Shown: positions 1 to 9,690 of the stretch, piece by piece
Numbering within the stretch: position 1 is the stretch's first letter
Layout: every line of letters starts with the position of its first letter
NCBI GenBank assembly: GCA_015232645.1
Contig: JADFZF010000010.1
Coordinates: forward strand, 1 to 37,350
Direction of reading: 5' to 3'
Origin: Magnetococcales bacterium
GTDB lineage: Bacteria; Pseudomonadota; Magnetococcia; Magnetococcales; UBA8363
DNA: 37,350 bases
Notes under the pieces: model-generated
What the model saw: only the letters and a program-made list of their open reading frames with translations
Told to the model about the DNA's origin: nothing
The model's database searches: none
Program-made: the position numbers and the translations under genes

Positions 1-181
1 TTTGGTGAGGCCGGATACCATGTTCTGAAAGAAGCCACGCCAAGCGCCGCGTCAACACTCTGGTTTTTCCAGAGCCGGCACCCGCCAAGATCATCACCGG
101 ACCGTCGGCAGCGGTGACCGCTTCCATCTGGGGGGGATTGAGATCGGCGAGCAGGGTTGGGGGGGGGGTTGGATCAATCAT
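1..181 (-). CDS. UvrD/Rep/PcrA-type DNA helicase, N-terminal fragment (runs off the left edge)
   Basis: The reverse strand reads from an ATG at 181 through about 60 codons to the window edge. The peptide begins [18 protein letters not shown], followed by QMEAV (the Q motif of superfamily 1A helicases) and then Walker A GAGSGKTR. This layout is that of the N-terminus of UvrD, PcrA or Rep, ATP-dependent 3'-5' helicases used in repair and replication restart. The fragment is too short to tell these apart. The start codon lies inside the last codons of the upstream ClC gene, with an 8-base overlap (ATG at 181-179, ClC stop at 176-174), which suggests translational coupling. A run of ten C on the coding strand (positions 159-168) encodes the proline stretch directly after the start and could be slippage-prone. 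Confidence 0.85.
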   Translation of the reverse strand, partial: MIDPTPPPTLLADLNPPQMEAVTAADGPVMILAGAGSGKTRVLTRRLAWLLSEHGIRPHQ

Positions 182-1913
182 GGATTTTTGTCTGGTTGAG
201 AAGGGCCATGTTGTACGCTCGAATCATGTCATGATTGGAAATCAGTCCGATGATGAGCGCCGGATTGTCGGGGTTGACGACGTAAAGTTGTTCCACGTTG
301 TGGTTTTGAAAGTATAGTTGGGCCTGATAAAGGGTGTCTTGGGAAGAAATGGTTATTGGAGGTTGGCTTGGAATATCCCGGATCATGGCCAGATCATCGA
401 ATCCGCCGTCTTCAAATATTCGACGAAAATCCTGGAGGGAAATGGTTTTATTGCAGTGTCCCTGGCTGTCGATGACGATAAAATTATCATCGCGGGAGGA
501 TTTCAACATTTCCTTGAATTGGCGGATATTAATTGATTCATCAATTGTTTCGAAATTATTACGCATGATGGAGGCGACAGAGATATTGCGTAGCAGGTTG
601 GCTTCGCGGCCTTGACGCAGATCGATTTTTTTACGTTTAAGGGTCTGGGTATAGACCGATTCGTGATAAATTTGGTTGATGAGTAAAGTAGCGACGATGG
701 AGGCCACCATCAGAGCCAGCATGATACGGTAGTCGCCGGTGAGTTCGAACAGGATGAGGATGGAGGCGATGGGGGCCCCCAGGACCGAGGCGGCCATGGC
801 GCCCATCCCCACGAGGGTGTAGGCCCCGGGGCCGGCGGAGATGGAGGGGAAGAGACTGTGGGCGATGGAGCCGAAACTTCCGCCCACCATGGCGCCAAGA
901 AATAGACTGGGAGTAAAAACGCCGCCGGTGAAGCCGCTCCCCAGGGCAACGGAAGTGGCGATGATTTTGGCGAAGATGAGGGCGATCATGGTGGTGGCGG
1001 CCATCTCCTCCAGCAGGGCATGGTTCATGACATCGTAGCCCACCCCCATGATTTCCGGATACACCAGGGCGATGAGTCCCAGGGCGGCGCCGCCGATGAT
1101 GGGCTTGAGGTAGATGGGAATTTTGATGGGGTGAAAAAGGTCTTCGGCCTTGAAGAGGGAGATCATGAAGAGAATGCCGGTCAGGCCGCACAACAGTCCG
1201 AGGCCGACATAAGCCGGAATTTCCCAAACCGAGACCAGGGTATAGGTCGGGACGATGAAGGCGGGGAAATCGCCCAGATGCATGCGGGCGATGACGGTGG
1301 CGATGACAGCCGACAGAACGATTGGTGAGAAGGTGGCCAGACCGTAGTCGGCAAGGATGACCTCCAGGGCGAACATGACACCGGCGATGGGGGCATTGAA
1401 GGAGGCGGCAATGCCCGCAGCGGCGCCACAACCGATGATGGTTCGCATGTGGCTGTTGGACAGAGGCATGAACGAGCCGATCCATGCGGCCAGGGTGGCA
1501 CCCAGGTGGACGACGGGTCCTTCGCGTCCCACCGAGGCGCCACAACCGATGGAAAGCGAGCAGGAGAGTGTTTTTCCAAGCCCGTCGCGTACCGCCAGTT
1601 TTCCCCCGTGCAACGCCAGGGATTTCATGACTTCGGGGACGCCGTCGCCCCGTGAGCTGGGGAAGACGAAGTGGATCAGCGGGCCGACGATGGCGCCGCC
1701 AACAATCGGCATGATCAACACCTGCCACCAGGGAAGTTCTTTGACGATTTCGGCCACATTTTCGCGACCGCTTTGCATGAAAATAAATTGAAAAGATTCG
1801 ATCAAGAGGCGAAACACAATGGCCCCGTAGCCAACCATCAAGCCGATGGCGACCGCGACCACGGAAAGGATGATATGTTCGTTAATACCAAATCGTTGGA
1901 TAAGTTTGGACAT
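174..1913 (-). CDS. ClC-family chloride channel / H+-Cl- antiporter with C-terminal CBS domains
   Basis: A 579-residue inner-membrane protein with many hydrophobic helices over roughly residues 12-420, then a soluble C-terminal part that fits a pair of CBS domains (about 440-575). Family motifs are present: GDGVP near residue 89, GREGP near 129 (the ClC GKEGP-type motif, which keeps the gating glutamate) and [12 protein letters not shown] near 330. A gating glutamate is known both in ClC antiporters and channels, so transport mode cannot be decided. ClC proteins move chloride or related anions and help in acid or osmotic stress; the CBS pair usually senses adenine nucleotides or ionic strength. 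No strong ribosome binding site precedes the ATG at 1913. The gene overlaps the helicase downstream by 8 bases, and the two may form one transcription unit. Confidence 0.93.
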   Translation of the reverse strand: MSKLIQRFGINEHIILSVVAVAIGLMVGYGAIVFRLLIESFQFIFMQSGRENVAEIVKELPWWQVLIMPIVGGAIVGPLIHFVFPSSRGDGVPEVMKSLALHGGKLAVRDGLGKTLSCSLSIGCGASVGREGPVVHLGATLAAWIGSFMPLSNSHMRTIIGCGAAAGIAASFNAPIAGVMFALEVILADYGLATFSPIVLSAVIATVIARMHLGDFPAFIVPTYTLVSVWEIPAYVGLGLLCGLTGILFMISLFKAEDLFHPIKIPIYLKPIIGGAALGLIALVYPEIMGVGYDVMNHALLEEMAATTMIALIFAKIIATSVALGSGFTGGVFTPSLFLGAMVGGSFGSIAHSLFPSISAGPGAYTLVGMGAMAASVLGAPIASILILFELTGDYRIMLALMVASIVATLLINQIYHESVYTQTLKRKKIDLRQGREANLLRNISVASIMRNNFETIDESINIRQFKEMLKSSRDDNFIVIDSQGHCNKTISLQDFRRIFEDGGFDDLAMIRDIPSQPPITISSQDTLYQAQLYFQNHNVEQLYVVNPDNPALIIGLISNHDMIRAYNMALLNQTKIHD

Positions 1914-2283
1914 GAAGGCTTCAAGTAGGATGAGCTGGTCGTCGATAAGAGTTCTGTGGCATCCCTTGTTGATACTAGACCCGTTGAGCGGCGCCTACAA
2001 GCGCAGGTACGGTTCCTGACCTATTTTTATTTTTGCATGTTGAAGTCTTCGGTCTTGATTTCCGTAGGGAACGGAGGTGGCAATCATGGAATGGAAGGAA
2101 TGGGGGTAAAATGTTCGGCAGAGGGTTGATCAACCATTTTTTGAGTGGTTTTTGATGCCAATCCAAGGCACGGCAAGGGGAGGAGGATCGATTTTATCGT
2201 CGGTATCATAAGGAGAGGGTAGCGACAGTGGATGGCAAGCTTTGTCATCGTCGATCGCAAGGAATGGATAAAGGAGCGTAGTC
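1914..2283. other. Intergenic region between ClC (minus) and a small unknown gene (plus)
   Basis: A 370-base divergent intergenic stretch. I see no convincing gene: the one open frame of about 63 codons on the minus strand lacks a ribosome binding site and a protein-like composition. It should hold the promoters of both flanking genes, but I could not find a clear -35/-10 pair. The weak stem AACCA...TGGTT near 2130-2150 is too short to call a terminator. The right edge contains the ribosome binding site of the next gene (AAGGAG at about 2271-2276). Confidence 0.5.
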
Positions 2284-2652
2284 ATGGTGATCGAAGGGGC
2301 TGGGACAATGACGTTGTTGGCTCGATTTGAGGCCATCAAAATGACGGAATCGGTGAACCAGGGAATGGTCGGACAGGGATCGTCAGCGGGAAGCCGGGCG
2401 GCCCGTGTCGAGATTTCCAGAGAGGCGGTGGAGCGGTCTCAGGGAGGAAAACTGGGGGTGGCGTTTCCGTCGTTACTGGTGACCGAGGATGCCATGCGTT
2501 GGAATTTGACCCGTATCTTCATGGAGGCTTTGTTCGGTACCGAGGATCGGGCGGGGCAGGAAGCCCAGACAGGTTTGGCGGATGCCATCGTTGGGGATGC
2601 CGTTTATGAGGCCTTGAAGGGTCAGGGGACGGGCGAGGAGGGGAATCAATAG
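2284..2652 (+). CDS. Small hypothetical protein (122 aa)
   Basis: The open frame is preceded by AAGGAG seven bases before the ATG, which is the main reason to believe it. The product is hydrophilic, with no signal peptide or membrane segment. It has a Gly/Ser-rich N-terminal 40 residues, then a stretch with motif VEISREAVERSQ, and a helical C-terminal half ending in a charged tail (TGEEGNQ). The 'VEISREA' type of segment recalls short secreted or flagella-associated proteins, but this is only an impression and I assign no function. It lies 48 bases before the SDR gene on the same strand and is probably co-transcribed with it. Confidence 0.6.
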   Translation: MVIEGAGTMTLLARFEAIKMTESVNQGMVGQGSSAGSRAARVEISREAVERSQGGKLGVAFPSLLVTEDAMRWNLTRIFMEALFGTEDRAGQEAQTGLADAIVGDAVYEALKGQGTGEEGNQ

Positions 2653-2700
2653 GTATGATTCTAATACGATTAATAATTTGCGTCAAGTGGTGAGTCGCTC

Positions 2701-3534
2701 GTGACCGCTACCCAGAAAAGTGTACTCATCACTGGATGTTCGACCGGCATTGGCTATCATGCGGCTCGGATACTCTTGGGGCGAGGTTGGCGGGTATTTG
2801 CCACCGCCCGTCGACCCGAGGATGTGGAACGACTGCGGGGAGAAGGATTCGAGACCTTCTGTTTGGATCTGGACTGCAATGATTCCATCCACGGGGCGTT
2901 GGCGTTGATATTGTCCCTGACTCAGGGGCGGTTGGATGCCTTGTTCAATAATGGCGCCTATGGTCAGCCGGGTGCCATGGAGGATTTGTCCCGGGAGGCC
3001 TTGCGGCAGCAGTTCGAGACCAATGTTTTTGGAACCCATGAATTGACCCGTCTCGTGGTGCCGGTCATGCGCCGACAGGGGGGAGGACGGATCGTACAGA
3101 ACAGCTCCATCCTCGGTTTTGTCGCCCTCCCTTATCGGGGGGCCTACGTCGCCAGTAAATTCGCCCTGGAAGGGCTGACTCAGGCCATGCGCCTGGAGTT
3201 GCGAGGCAGCGGAATTCATTTCAGCCTGATCCAACCCGGATCCATCAACACCCCTTTCAGAAACAATGCCCGCAAGGCATTTTTAAAAAATATTTCCGTG
3301 GAGGTCAGTCCCCATAAGAACAACTATGGGCGTTGGCTCGACGAAAGGGAAAAAAATTTGTCCGAGGGATGGTTCTCCCTTCCCCCCGAAGCGGTTGTCA
3401 AAAAGGTGGTTCATGCCCTGGAGAGCCCCAGACCGCGCCTGCGCTACGGAGTCACTGTGACGACCCATGTGGCGGTAGTGCTGCGCCGGGTTTTGACCGT
3501 ACGGATGCTCGATTGGTTTCTGGCCAGGGGCTGA
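2701..3534 (+). CDS. Short-chain dehydrogenase/reductase, YbbO-like
   Basis: A 277-residue classical SDR. The nucleotide-binding motif TGCSTGIG is at residues 11-18, an NNGAYG variant of the NNAG motif follows, and the catalytic Ser and YxxxK appear as SSILG and YVASK. Overall similarity, including the N-terminus KSVLITGCSTGIG and the C-terminal pattern RPRLRYGVTVTTH, recalls Escherichia coli YbbO, an NADP-dependent reductase of uncertain physiological substrate. The arginines after beta-2 (ARRPEDVERL) favour NADP(H). The start is GTG at 2701 with only a weak purine-rich site upstream; no better in-frame start lies before the glycine motif. Cytosolic or membrane-peripheral; the substrate is unknown. 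It is convergent with norD. Confidence 0.88.
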   Translation: MTATQKSVLITGCSTGIGYHAARILLGRGWRVFATARRPEDVERLRGEGFETFCLDLDCNDSIHGALALILSLTQGRLDALFNNGAYGQPGAMEDLSREALRQQFETNVFGTHELTRLVVPVMRRQGGGRIVQNSSILGFVALPYRGAYVASKFALEGLTQAMRLELRGSGIHFSLIQPGSINTPFRNNARKAFLKNISVEVSPHKNNYGRWLDEREKNLSEGWFSLPPEAVVKKVVHALESPRPRLRYGVTVTTHVAVVLRRVLTVRMLDWFLARG

Positions 3535-3552
3535 AACCGTGCCTGGACGGTT
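3535..3552. terminator. Short perfect hairpin between convergent SDR and norD
   Basis: AACCGT, six-base loop, ACGGTT directly after the SDR stop codon. It sits between two convergent genes, where a terminator is expected, but has no T-run, so its role is a guess. Confidence 0.3.
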
Positions 3553-3584
3553 CACTGCGGGCATGCCATCCCGGAGGTGGGGGG

Positions 3585-5423
3585 TCAGCGGGTCAGTTGA
3601 TAGTAAAGTCGGGGCAATTGCCGCGGCAAATCGGAGGCCTTTCTGATCAGGACGAATTGGCCAGGCCCGAACAGATGGGTCGAATAAGCGCCCGCCTCGC
3701 GGTCGATGGTGACGCAAAAAGGTTGGATTCCCCATTTTTTGGCGTTCAACAGCGCCATGCGCGTATCCTCAATGCCATAGCGACCCTCATAGGTGTCAAT
3801 ATCGTTGGGTTTGCCATCGGTCAGGAGCAACAGCAGCCGTTTTGCCGTCGGTTGGGACGAAAGCAGGGCGGTGCTTTGGCGAATGGCCGTTCCCATGCGG
3901 GTGTAGAATCCGGGTCGAACCGCCTGGATACGCCCGCGAATGTGGGTGTCGTAGGGGGTGTCGAAAGATTTGATTTCATAAAAACGGACATGCTCCCGAC
4001 GCCGAGAGGAAAATCCGTACAAGGCAAAGCGGTCCTGAGTGGCCGATAGGGCTTCGGCAAACAGGAACATGGCGTCGCGGATGACATCGATGACACGCAT
4101 CTCATCATTGATCCAGGTATCGGTGGACAGGGAAAGATCCGCTAGAAGCAGGCAGGCCAGATCCCGATTCTGAAGGCGTAAATCGCGATAGAGACGATCC
4201 TCGGCCTCCCCCCGCCCGTGAAGCCGATCACACTGGTGGTGCAGGAAGGCATCCAGGTCCACCTCGGAACCTTCCTTCTGACGTCGCAGCCAGGCGCTGC
4301 CAAACCGGAGGGTTTCAAATTGCCCCCGCAGCCGCCGCGCCGGTTGACGTAAAGGTTCCGGCAGCTCACACCGTCCGGCGTGGCGGGCCATCATGGGTTG
4401 AAGGCAACAATGGTTGGGGATGAGCGCTTGTTGGCGAAAATTCCACTCCGGCAAAAGGATTCCCGAGCCGAGAGAAATATCGTCCTCGGCCTGGGAGGGG
4501 AGATCGAGGTCAAACCGTAACCGGTTGGCCCCGCAGGAGGGGTCCTGGGCAATACTCAATACATCCAGGTCCTCGGCGACCGCTGCAGCCGATTGCGTAT
4601 CATCCTCCTCGTCGGTGGCCCGGTCGACGCGGACGAAATCGGCCCAACTGAAAATCGATTCAAATCGGTGTAGCAGCAATCCTCCCTCTTTTCGAGGCGG
4701 TTGTACGTAACGGGCCTGACGTCTTTCCTTATCCTTCCAATAGCTGGTCATACCGGAATGCTGCGCGGACTGCGGGTCGTTTGATTTTTTTGTGGTTGAT
4801 CGCGGCAACGGAGGGTTGGGATGGGGCCAGAGGGGTACAGGCCAGAGAGGGTCGGTTGTTTTCGGCACGGATTGGTGTTGTTCGGGATCCAACAGGGCGG
4901 CGCGCACCGCCATTTCCAGGGCGGCCTGGTTGGATGGGAGTCTTGCAGGATCAGGTCGTTGCAGCAGATGGGCCTGAACCAATCGTCGGTAGCGGCTACG
5001 CAGACCGGGGAAGTCAGCCAACAATCGATGGGTGTGAAGTTGATTGCGTACAAACCAATCCTCCGGGTCGTTGTCGGCTTGGGGCTGGGCGGTCAGGGCC
5101 GCCAGCCAGATGAACAGATCGCGATTGAGGAGAAGTTCCGGGAAAATGTCCAGGGTGGCGGGCAGATGCAGTGCCTGCTCATCCACCCAGCACCAGGGGG
5201 TTTTCGTGCCGTTGCCTGCCAGACGCTCAAGCCAATGTCGGTGCGAACGGTGGCGGCAGTCGGGAACCGCTTCCAGGCGGAGATGACCATCGCCACCCAA
5301 GGCACGAAACAGGATACCGAGGGTGGTTTCGACATCGTCCAAATGCACCCGGGCCTTTGGAAAGCGACGGGAAGAACCATGGATGATCAGGTGGTTCCAG
5401 AGCTTGCCGAAGAGTTGTTCCAT
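3585..5423 (-). CDS. norD: NorD, von Willebrand factor A domain protein for nitric oxide reductase activation
   Basis: 612 residues from the ATG at 5423, which follows AAAGGA at suitable distance and starts 7 bases after the stop of the preceding gene. An in-frame extension up to 5714 exists but would overlap that gene completely and is rejected. The C-terminal third is a VWA domain with metal-ion-dependent adhesion site DLSLST (Asp near residue 429) and LLTDGKPND; the tail GIQPFCVTIDREA is typical of NorD. NorD works with the AAA+ protein NorQ, as in other MoxR/VWA pairs, to insert or activate the non-heme iron of the NorB active site. The N-terminal 400 residues are helical and less conserved. 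It is the last gene of the nor cluster. Function is inferred from family and context. Confidence 0.93.
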   Translation of the reverse strand: MEQLFGKLWNHLIIHGSSRRFPKARVHLDDVETTLGILFRALGGDGHLRLEAVPDCRHRSHRHWLERLAGNGTKTPWCWVDEQALHLPATLDIFPELLLNRDLFIWLAALTAQPQADNDPEDWFVRNQLHTHRLLADFPGLRSRYRRLVQAHLLQRPDPARLPSNQAALEMAVRAALLDPEQHQSVPKTTDPLWPVPLWPHPNPPLPRSTTKKSNDPQSAQHSGMTSYWKDKERRQARYVQPPRKEGGLLLHRFESIFSWADFVRVDRATDEEDDTQSAAAVAEDLDVLSIAQDPSCGANRLRFDLDLPSQAEDDISLGSGILLPEWNFRQQALIPNHCCLQPMMARHAGRCELPEPLRQPARRLRGQFETLRFGSAWLRRQKEGSEVDLDAFLHHQCDRLHGRGEAEDRLYRDLRLQNRDLACLLLADLSLSTDTWINDEMRVIDVIRDAMFLFAEALSATQDRFALYGFSSRRREHVRFYEIKSFDTPYDTHIRGRIQAVRPGFYTRMGTAIRQSTALLSSQPTAKRLLLLLTDGKPNDIDTYEGRYGIEDTRMALLNAKKWGIQPFCVTIDREAGAYSTHLFGPGQFVLIRKASDLPRQLPRLYYQLTR

Positions 5424-5430
5424 GAGCTGT

Positions 5431-6378
5431 TTATTCCTTTCGATGGGCACCGAAAGTATCGGGGAGAGTCGTATAATTACCAGAATGGATGACAATCTCA
5501 GTCCCTTGCCTCCATCGCAGAGGACTCCCCTCGGGGGAGTTTCCCCGTTCCTGATCGCAGGCCTCCAGGCAGAGGCCGCACTGGGCGCAGGAAGAGATTT
5601 TATTTTTTCCGCCGCGAGGTTTGAGCCGCATGGGACAAACCCGATCGCAGGACTGGGGGCAGCCCAGGCAGGTCCTGGCTTGGTCTCGCGTAAACACAGG
5701 AGCCAGAGCTGCACGGTTGGCCATCCAGATGAGGCTTTGAAACATGCCTACCGCACAACCGAAACGACAAAACAGATGGCGGGCGAAGAAAAAATCGATA
5801 AAAAGGAGGCCGGTGCCCATGGCGATGAATCGGGATTGGTTGGGCGTCAGGCGCAAGTGTAACAGATTATGGAAAATTTCCAGCGGTGGCAGAAGGTAGG
5901 TCAGTAAGACGACGGCCCAGACCAAGGCGGGCAGCAAGGCCATGGCGATCATTGCGATCCAGGACAGCAAGGTGACCGGCTTTGTGGCCGGTTCCCAGAG
6001 GGTAGGGCGACCACGCCATCGTGTCATGGTGCCGTTGATTGTTTCCACCATCGAAAAGTGCGGGCACAGCCAGGCGCAATAAAGGCGACCAAAGCGCCAG
6101 GAGACGATGATGAAAGCCAGGACCAGTGTCATGGCCGGCAGCAGGGCATGGGTCAGCACCGACCATCCTGCGGCCCAGGGGTGCGGATTGGGAGTAGCAA
6201 TTTGAGCGTTCAGCCCCAGGGAAAGAGGGTTTCCGAACAGGATGAAGTGTCCACTGGTCAGGTCCAGGCGGAAGACATTCAGCACCGGGGCCAGCAGGAA
6301 CAGGAGGAAAAACAGGCTTCGAGTCACCCATCGTCCACGTTGGAGGTGGGAATGTCGGGGGTGCCATTTGTTTTTCAT
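5431..6378 (-). CDS. NapH/NosR/CcoG-like membrane polyferredoxin in the nor cluster
   Basis: About 315 residues with several membrane segments (starting near residues 20-35 and 80-100). Two membrane-associated cysteine pairs, CAWLCP and CRFGCAVG, are characteristic of NapH, NosR and CcoG/RdxA proteins. The C-terminal soluble part carries two [4Fe-4S] ferredoxin-like clusters: CLGCPQSCDRVCP and CAQCGLCLEACD. Such proteins pass electrons across or along the membrane, or reduce metal centres during assembly. Here it lies between norQ and norD, with gaps of 7 bases on each side, implying a role in nitric oxide reductase maturation or electron supply; this is inference. I chose the ATG at 6378, just after the norQ stop. 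A GTG nine codons earlier would overlap norQ by 20 bases. It lacks the periplasmic FMN domain of full NosR. Confidence 0.88.
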   Translation of the reverse strand: MKNKWHPRHSHLQRGRWVTRSLFFLLFLLAPVLNVFRLDLTSGHFILFGNPLSLGLNAQIATPNPHPWAAGWSVLTHALLPAMTLVLAFIIVSWRFGRLYCAWLCPHFSMVETINGTMTRWRGRPTLWEPATKPVTLLSWIAMIAMALLPALVWAVVLLTYLLPPLEIFHNLLHLRLTPNQSRFIAMGTGLLFIDFFFARHLFCRFGCAVGMFQSLIWMANRAALAPVFTRDQARTCLGCPQSCDRVCPMRLKPRGGKNKISSCAQCGLCLEACDQERGNSPEGSPLRWRQGTEIVIHSGNYTTLPDTFGAHRKE

Positions 6379-6385
6379 GGTGTTG

Positions 6386-7189
6386 TCATTGACCGAAAGC
6401 GGCACCGACCACCTCCATCAAGGCTGCAACGGTATCGGGGTCGTCGCTGAGGGGTTCAGCCACAGCGGCGCGGCAGGCATCGATCGCTTCGAAGCCCCCC
6501 TGGATCAAGCGTGCGGCATAAACCAGAAGTCGGGTACTCACTTCTTCTTCCAGGTCATGGTTTTTCAGGGCTCTCAGGGCGTTGCCCAGGTTGACCAGAC
6601 GTCTGGCGATCTGTGGATCGATGTTTGTTTCCTTGATTACAATTTTGACCTCCAACTCCGGAGGGGCCAGGGCAAAGCGGAGGGCGACAAAGCGTTGTCT
6701 GGTGCTGGGTTTGAGACCTTTCATCAGATTTTGGTAGCCGGGGTTGTAGGAGACCACGAGCATGAATTCGGGGGGGGCTGGCAACGTTTCGCCCGTACGT
6801 TCGATGGGGAGGATGCGTCGATGGTCTGCCAGAGGGTGAAGGGCTACGGTGGTATCCTTGCGGGCCTCCACCACTTCATCCAGGTAGCAGATTCCCCCCT
6901 GTCGAACCGCCTGGGTGAGGGGTCCATCGTTCCAGAAGGTGGTGCCATCGCCAATGAGGTGTCGGCCGATCAGATCGGTGGCGGTCAAATCGTCGTGACA
7001 AGCGACGGTAAAGAGTGGCCGTCCCAGTCGATGGGCCATGTGGGTCACAAAGCGGGTTTTACCGCATCCGGTGGGTCCTTTGATGAGCAGCGGGAGTTGT
7101 TTGTGATAGGCGTATTCAAAGAGGGCGATTTCATGTCCAATGGGTTGGTAGAATGGGGCGGTTTGGGACAGGTTGGCGACTGGTGTCAT
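6386..7189 (-). CDS. norQ: NorQ, MoxR-type AAA+ ATPase for nitric oxide reductase activation
   Basis: 267 residues from the ATG at 7189. Walker A GPTGCGKT is at residues 38-45 and Walker B GICYLDEV near 99-106, followed by the MoxR-family pattern MLVVSYNPGYQ and KPSTRQRF. NorQ forms a ring ATPase that acts with NorD on the NorCB complex. The open frame extends upstream to 7300, but the extra residues look like translated repeat DNA, the family is usually about 260-270 residues, and no start has a good ribosome binding site, so the start is a choice by length. It is separated from norB by 235 bases holding a hairpin repeat, so its expression relative to norCB may be lower or separately controlled. 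Confidence 0.93.
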   Translation of the reverse strand: MTPVANLSQTAPFYQPIGHEIALFEYAYHKQLPLLIKGPTGCGKTRFVTHMAHRLGRPLFTVACHDDLTATDLIGRHLIGDGTTFWNDGPLTQAVRQGGICYLDEVVEARKDTTVALHPLADHRRILPIERTGETLPAPPEFMLVVSYNPGYQNLMKGLKPSTRQRFVALRFALAPPELEVKIVIKETNIDPQIARRLVNLGNALRALKNHDLEEEVSTRLLVYAARLIQGGFEAIDACRAAVAEPLSDDPDTVAALMEVVGAAFGQ

Positions 7190-7263
7190 GACAGGAGGTT
7201 CCGATGGATGGGAATTGTCAGAGAGCATGTCCGGGGAAATCGAGAGCAGGCCAGCCAGCGGGA

Positions 7264-7386
7264 GGGGTCTGGGACAGGACCATTTCCTGTCCCGACCCAT
7301 CCCATGGACCAGTCGGGGTTGTTTTTTCCGTTGGCCGGACCCGGCTTGATCTTCCAGGAGGGTTGGGAAGGGGCGGACCCCTTCCC
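7264..7386. repeat. Intergenic hairpin repeat, copy within the nor operon
   Basis: Two strong hairpins occupy the norB-norQ gap. The first pairs GGGACAGGA (7271-7279) with TCCTGTCCC (7285-7293) and is followed directly by GACCCATCCCATG (7294-7306) and, further on, a T-run and GTTGGCC (7330-7336). The second is a perfect 9-bp stem, GGGAAGGGG (7365-7373) with CCCCTTCCC (7378-7386). The block from GACCCATCCCATG to GTTGGCC closely matches one after ubiD (26961 onward) and more weakly one at 14510. It is therefore a dispersed element and not only a local terminator. In the nor mRNA it would fold between norB and norQ and could protect or process the transcript; that role is inference. Confidence 0.7.
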
Positions 7387-7424
7387 GGCATCAGCAACAT
7401 CGATGGGATGGTTGAAGATAACGG

Positions 7425-9253
<1,829 letters not shown>

Positions 9254-9261
<8 letters not shown>

Positions 9262-9388
9262 GATTTTCAGGCTCCCGGGGTCCATGAAATGGTGTATCCT
9301 GTGGCTTCTCCAACCGCTTTCGTCTTGTCAGGATGAGGGGGCTACCATTTCCGTCCGGGGGGGTTGGGACGGTTTCGTATTTTTTCAT
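9254..9388 (-). CDS. Short leader ORF (44 aa) overlapping the norC start
   Basis: On the minus strand a perfect AAGGAG lies eight bases before an ATG at 9388, opening a 44-codon frame that ends at a TGA (9256-9254) inside the second and third codons of norC. The product begins MKKYETVPTPPDGNG and ends REPENHE. It is hydrophilic and rich in Pro, Arg, Lys and Glu, with no membrane segment or cysteine. The ribosome binding site is the best in the nor region, and the ATGAGTGA overlap with norC is a classic coupling arrangement. It may be a regulatory leader peptide or a small nor-associated protein; I recognise no family. The internal G/C-rich tract resembles intergenic sequence elsewhere in the window, which lowers confidence. 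Confidence 0.55.
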
Positions 9389-9549
9389 TACTTGTCTCCT
9401 TGGTTGTGTGATGCGGTTGGCATCCACGCTCAGACGGATTGAATCACTTCAGGCTGTTTGGAAAATGGGATGGACCTGGGGGATGGATTTCCCATCAGAA
9501 CCCCGGGATTGAGGCTAAAATAAATCTCCTTGGGATTGGTCAAAGAGAC

Positions 9550-9565
9550 AGCAAAATGGACGCCA
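9550..9565 (-). promoter_or_regulatory. Candidate sigma-54 (-24/-12) promoter for the nor operon
   Basis: The minus strand reads TGGCGTCCATTTTGCT. This has the GG-N10-GC spacing and matches 9 of the 10 fixed or W positions other than the ACG block of the consensus TGGCACG-N4-TTGCW. Transcription would start near 9538 and run toward the leader ORF and norC. The enhancer-like 12-bp repeats lie about 70-115 bases upstream, and the adjacent divergent gene encodes a sigma-54 activator, so context agrees. The promoter itself is predicted from sequence only. Confidence 0.6.
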
Positions 9566-9630
9566 CCATTATATCATATTGTTTTATTGTTTCTTTTTAA
9601 TAAATGGATTGTCAGGGGCAACCCCCCCAT

Positions 9631-9666
9631 GTTAACTTGACAGTTAAGTTTACAGTTCAATTCAAT
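9631..9666. promoter_or_regulatory. Three tandem 12-bp repeats, probable activator-binding site
   Basis: GTTAACTTGACA, GTTAAGTTTACA and GTTCAATTCAAT follow each other with an exact 12-base period. The first two contain GT-N7-AC, the core reported for NorR enhancer sites; the third is degenerate. The array sits 25-60 bases before the activator start codon and about 70-115 bases upstream of the candidate sigma-54 promoter on the other strand. It is well placed both to activate nor and to autoregulate the activator gene. The first repeat also contains the inverted repeat TTAACT-TGAC-AGTTAA shared with the second. Confidence 0.6.
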
Positions 9667-9690
9667 GGTGAACATTGGAGGGAAAGCACG

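Noticed and set aside
637-1728. Long open frame of about 363 codons on the minus strand inside ClC
   Set aside because: Same strand, other frame; Arg/His/Gly-rich shadow of the GC-rich ClC gene with no domain.
3585-5714. norD start at 5714
   Set aside because: Would overlap the polyferredoxin gene by almost 300 bases; the ATG at 5423 has a ribosome binding site and fits the NorD length.
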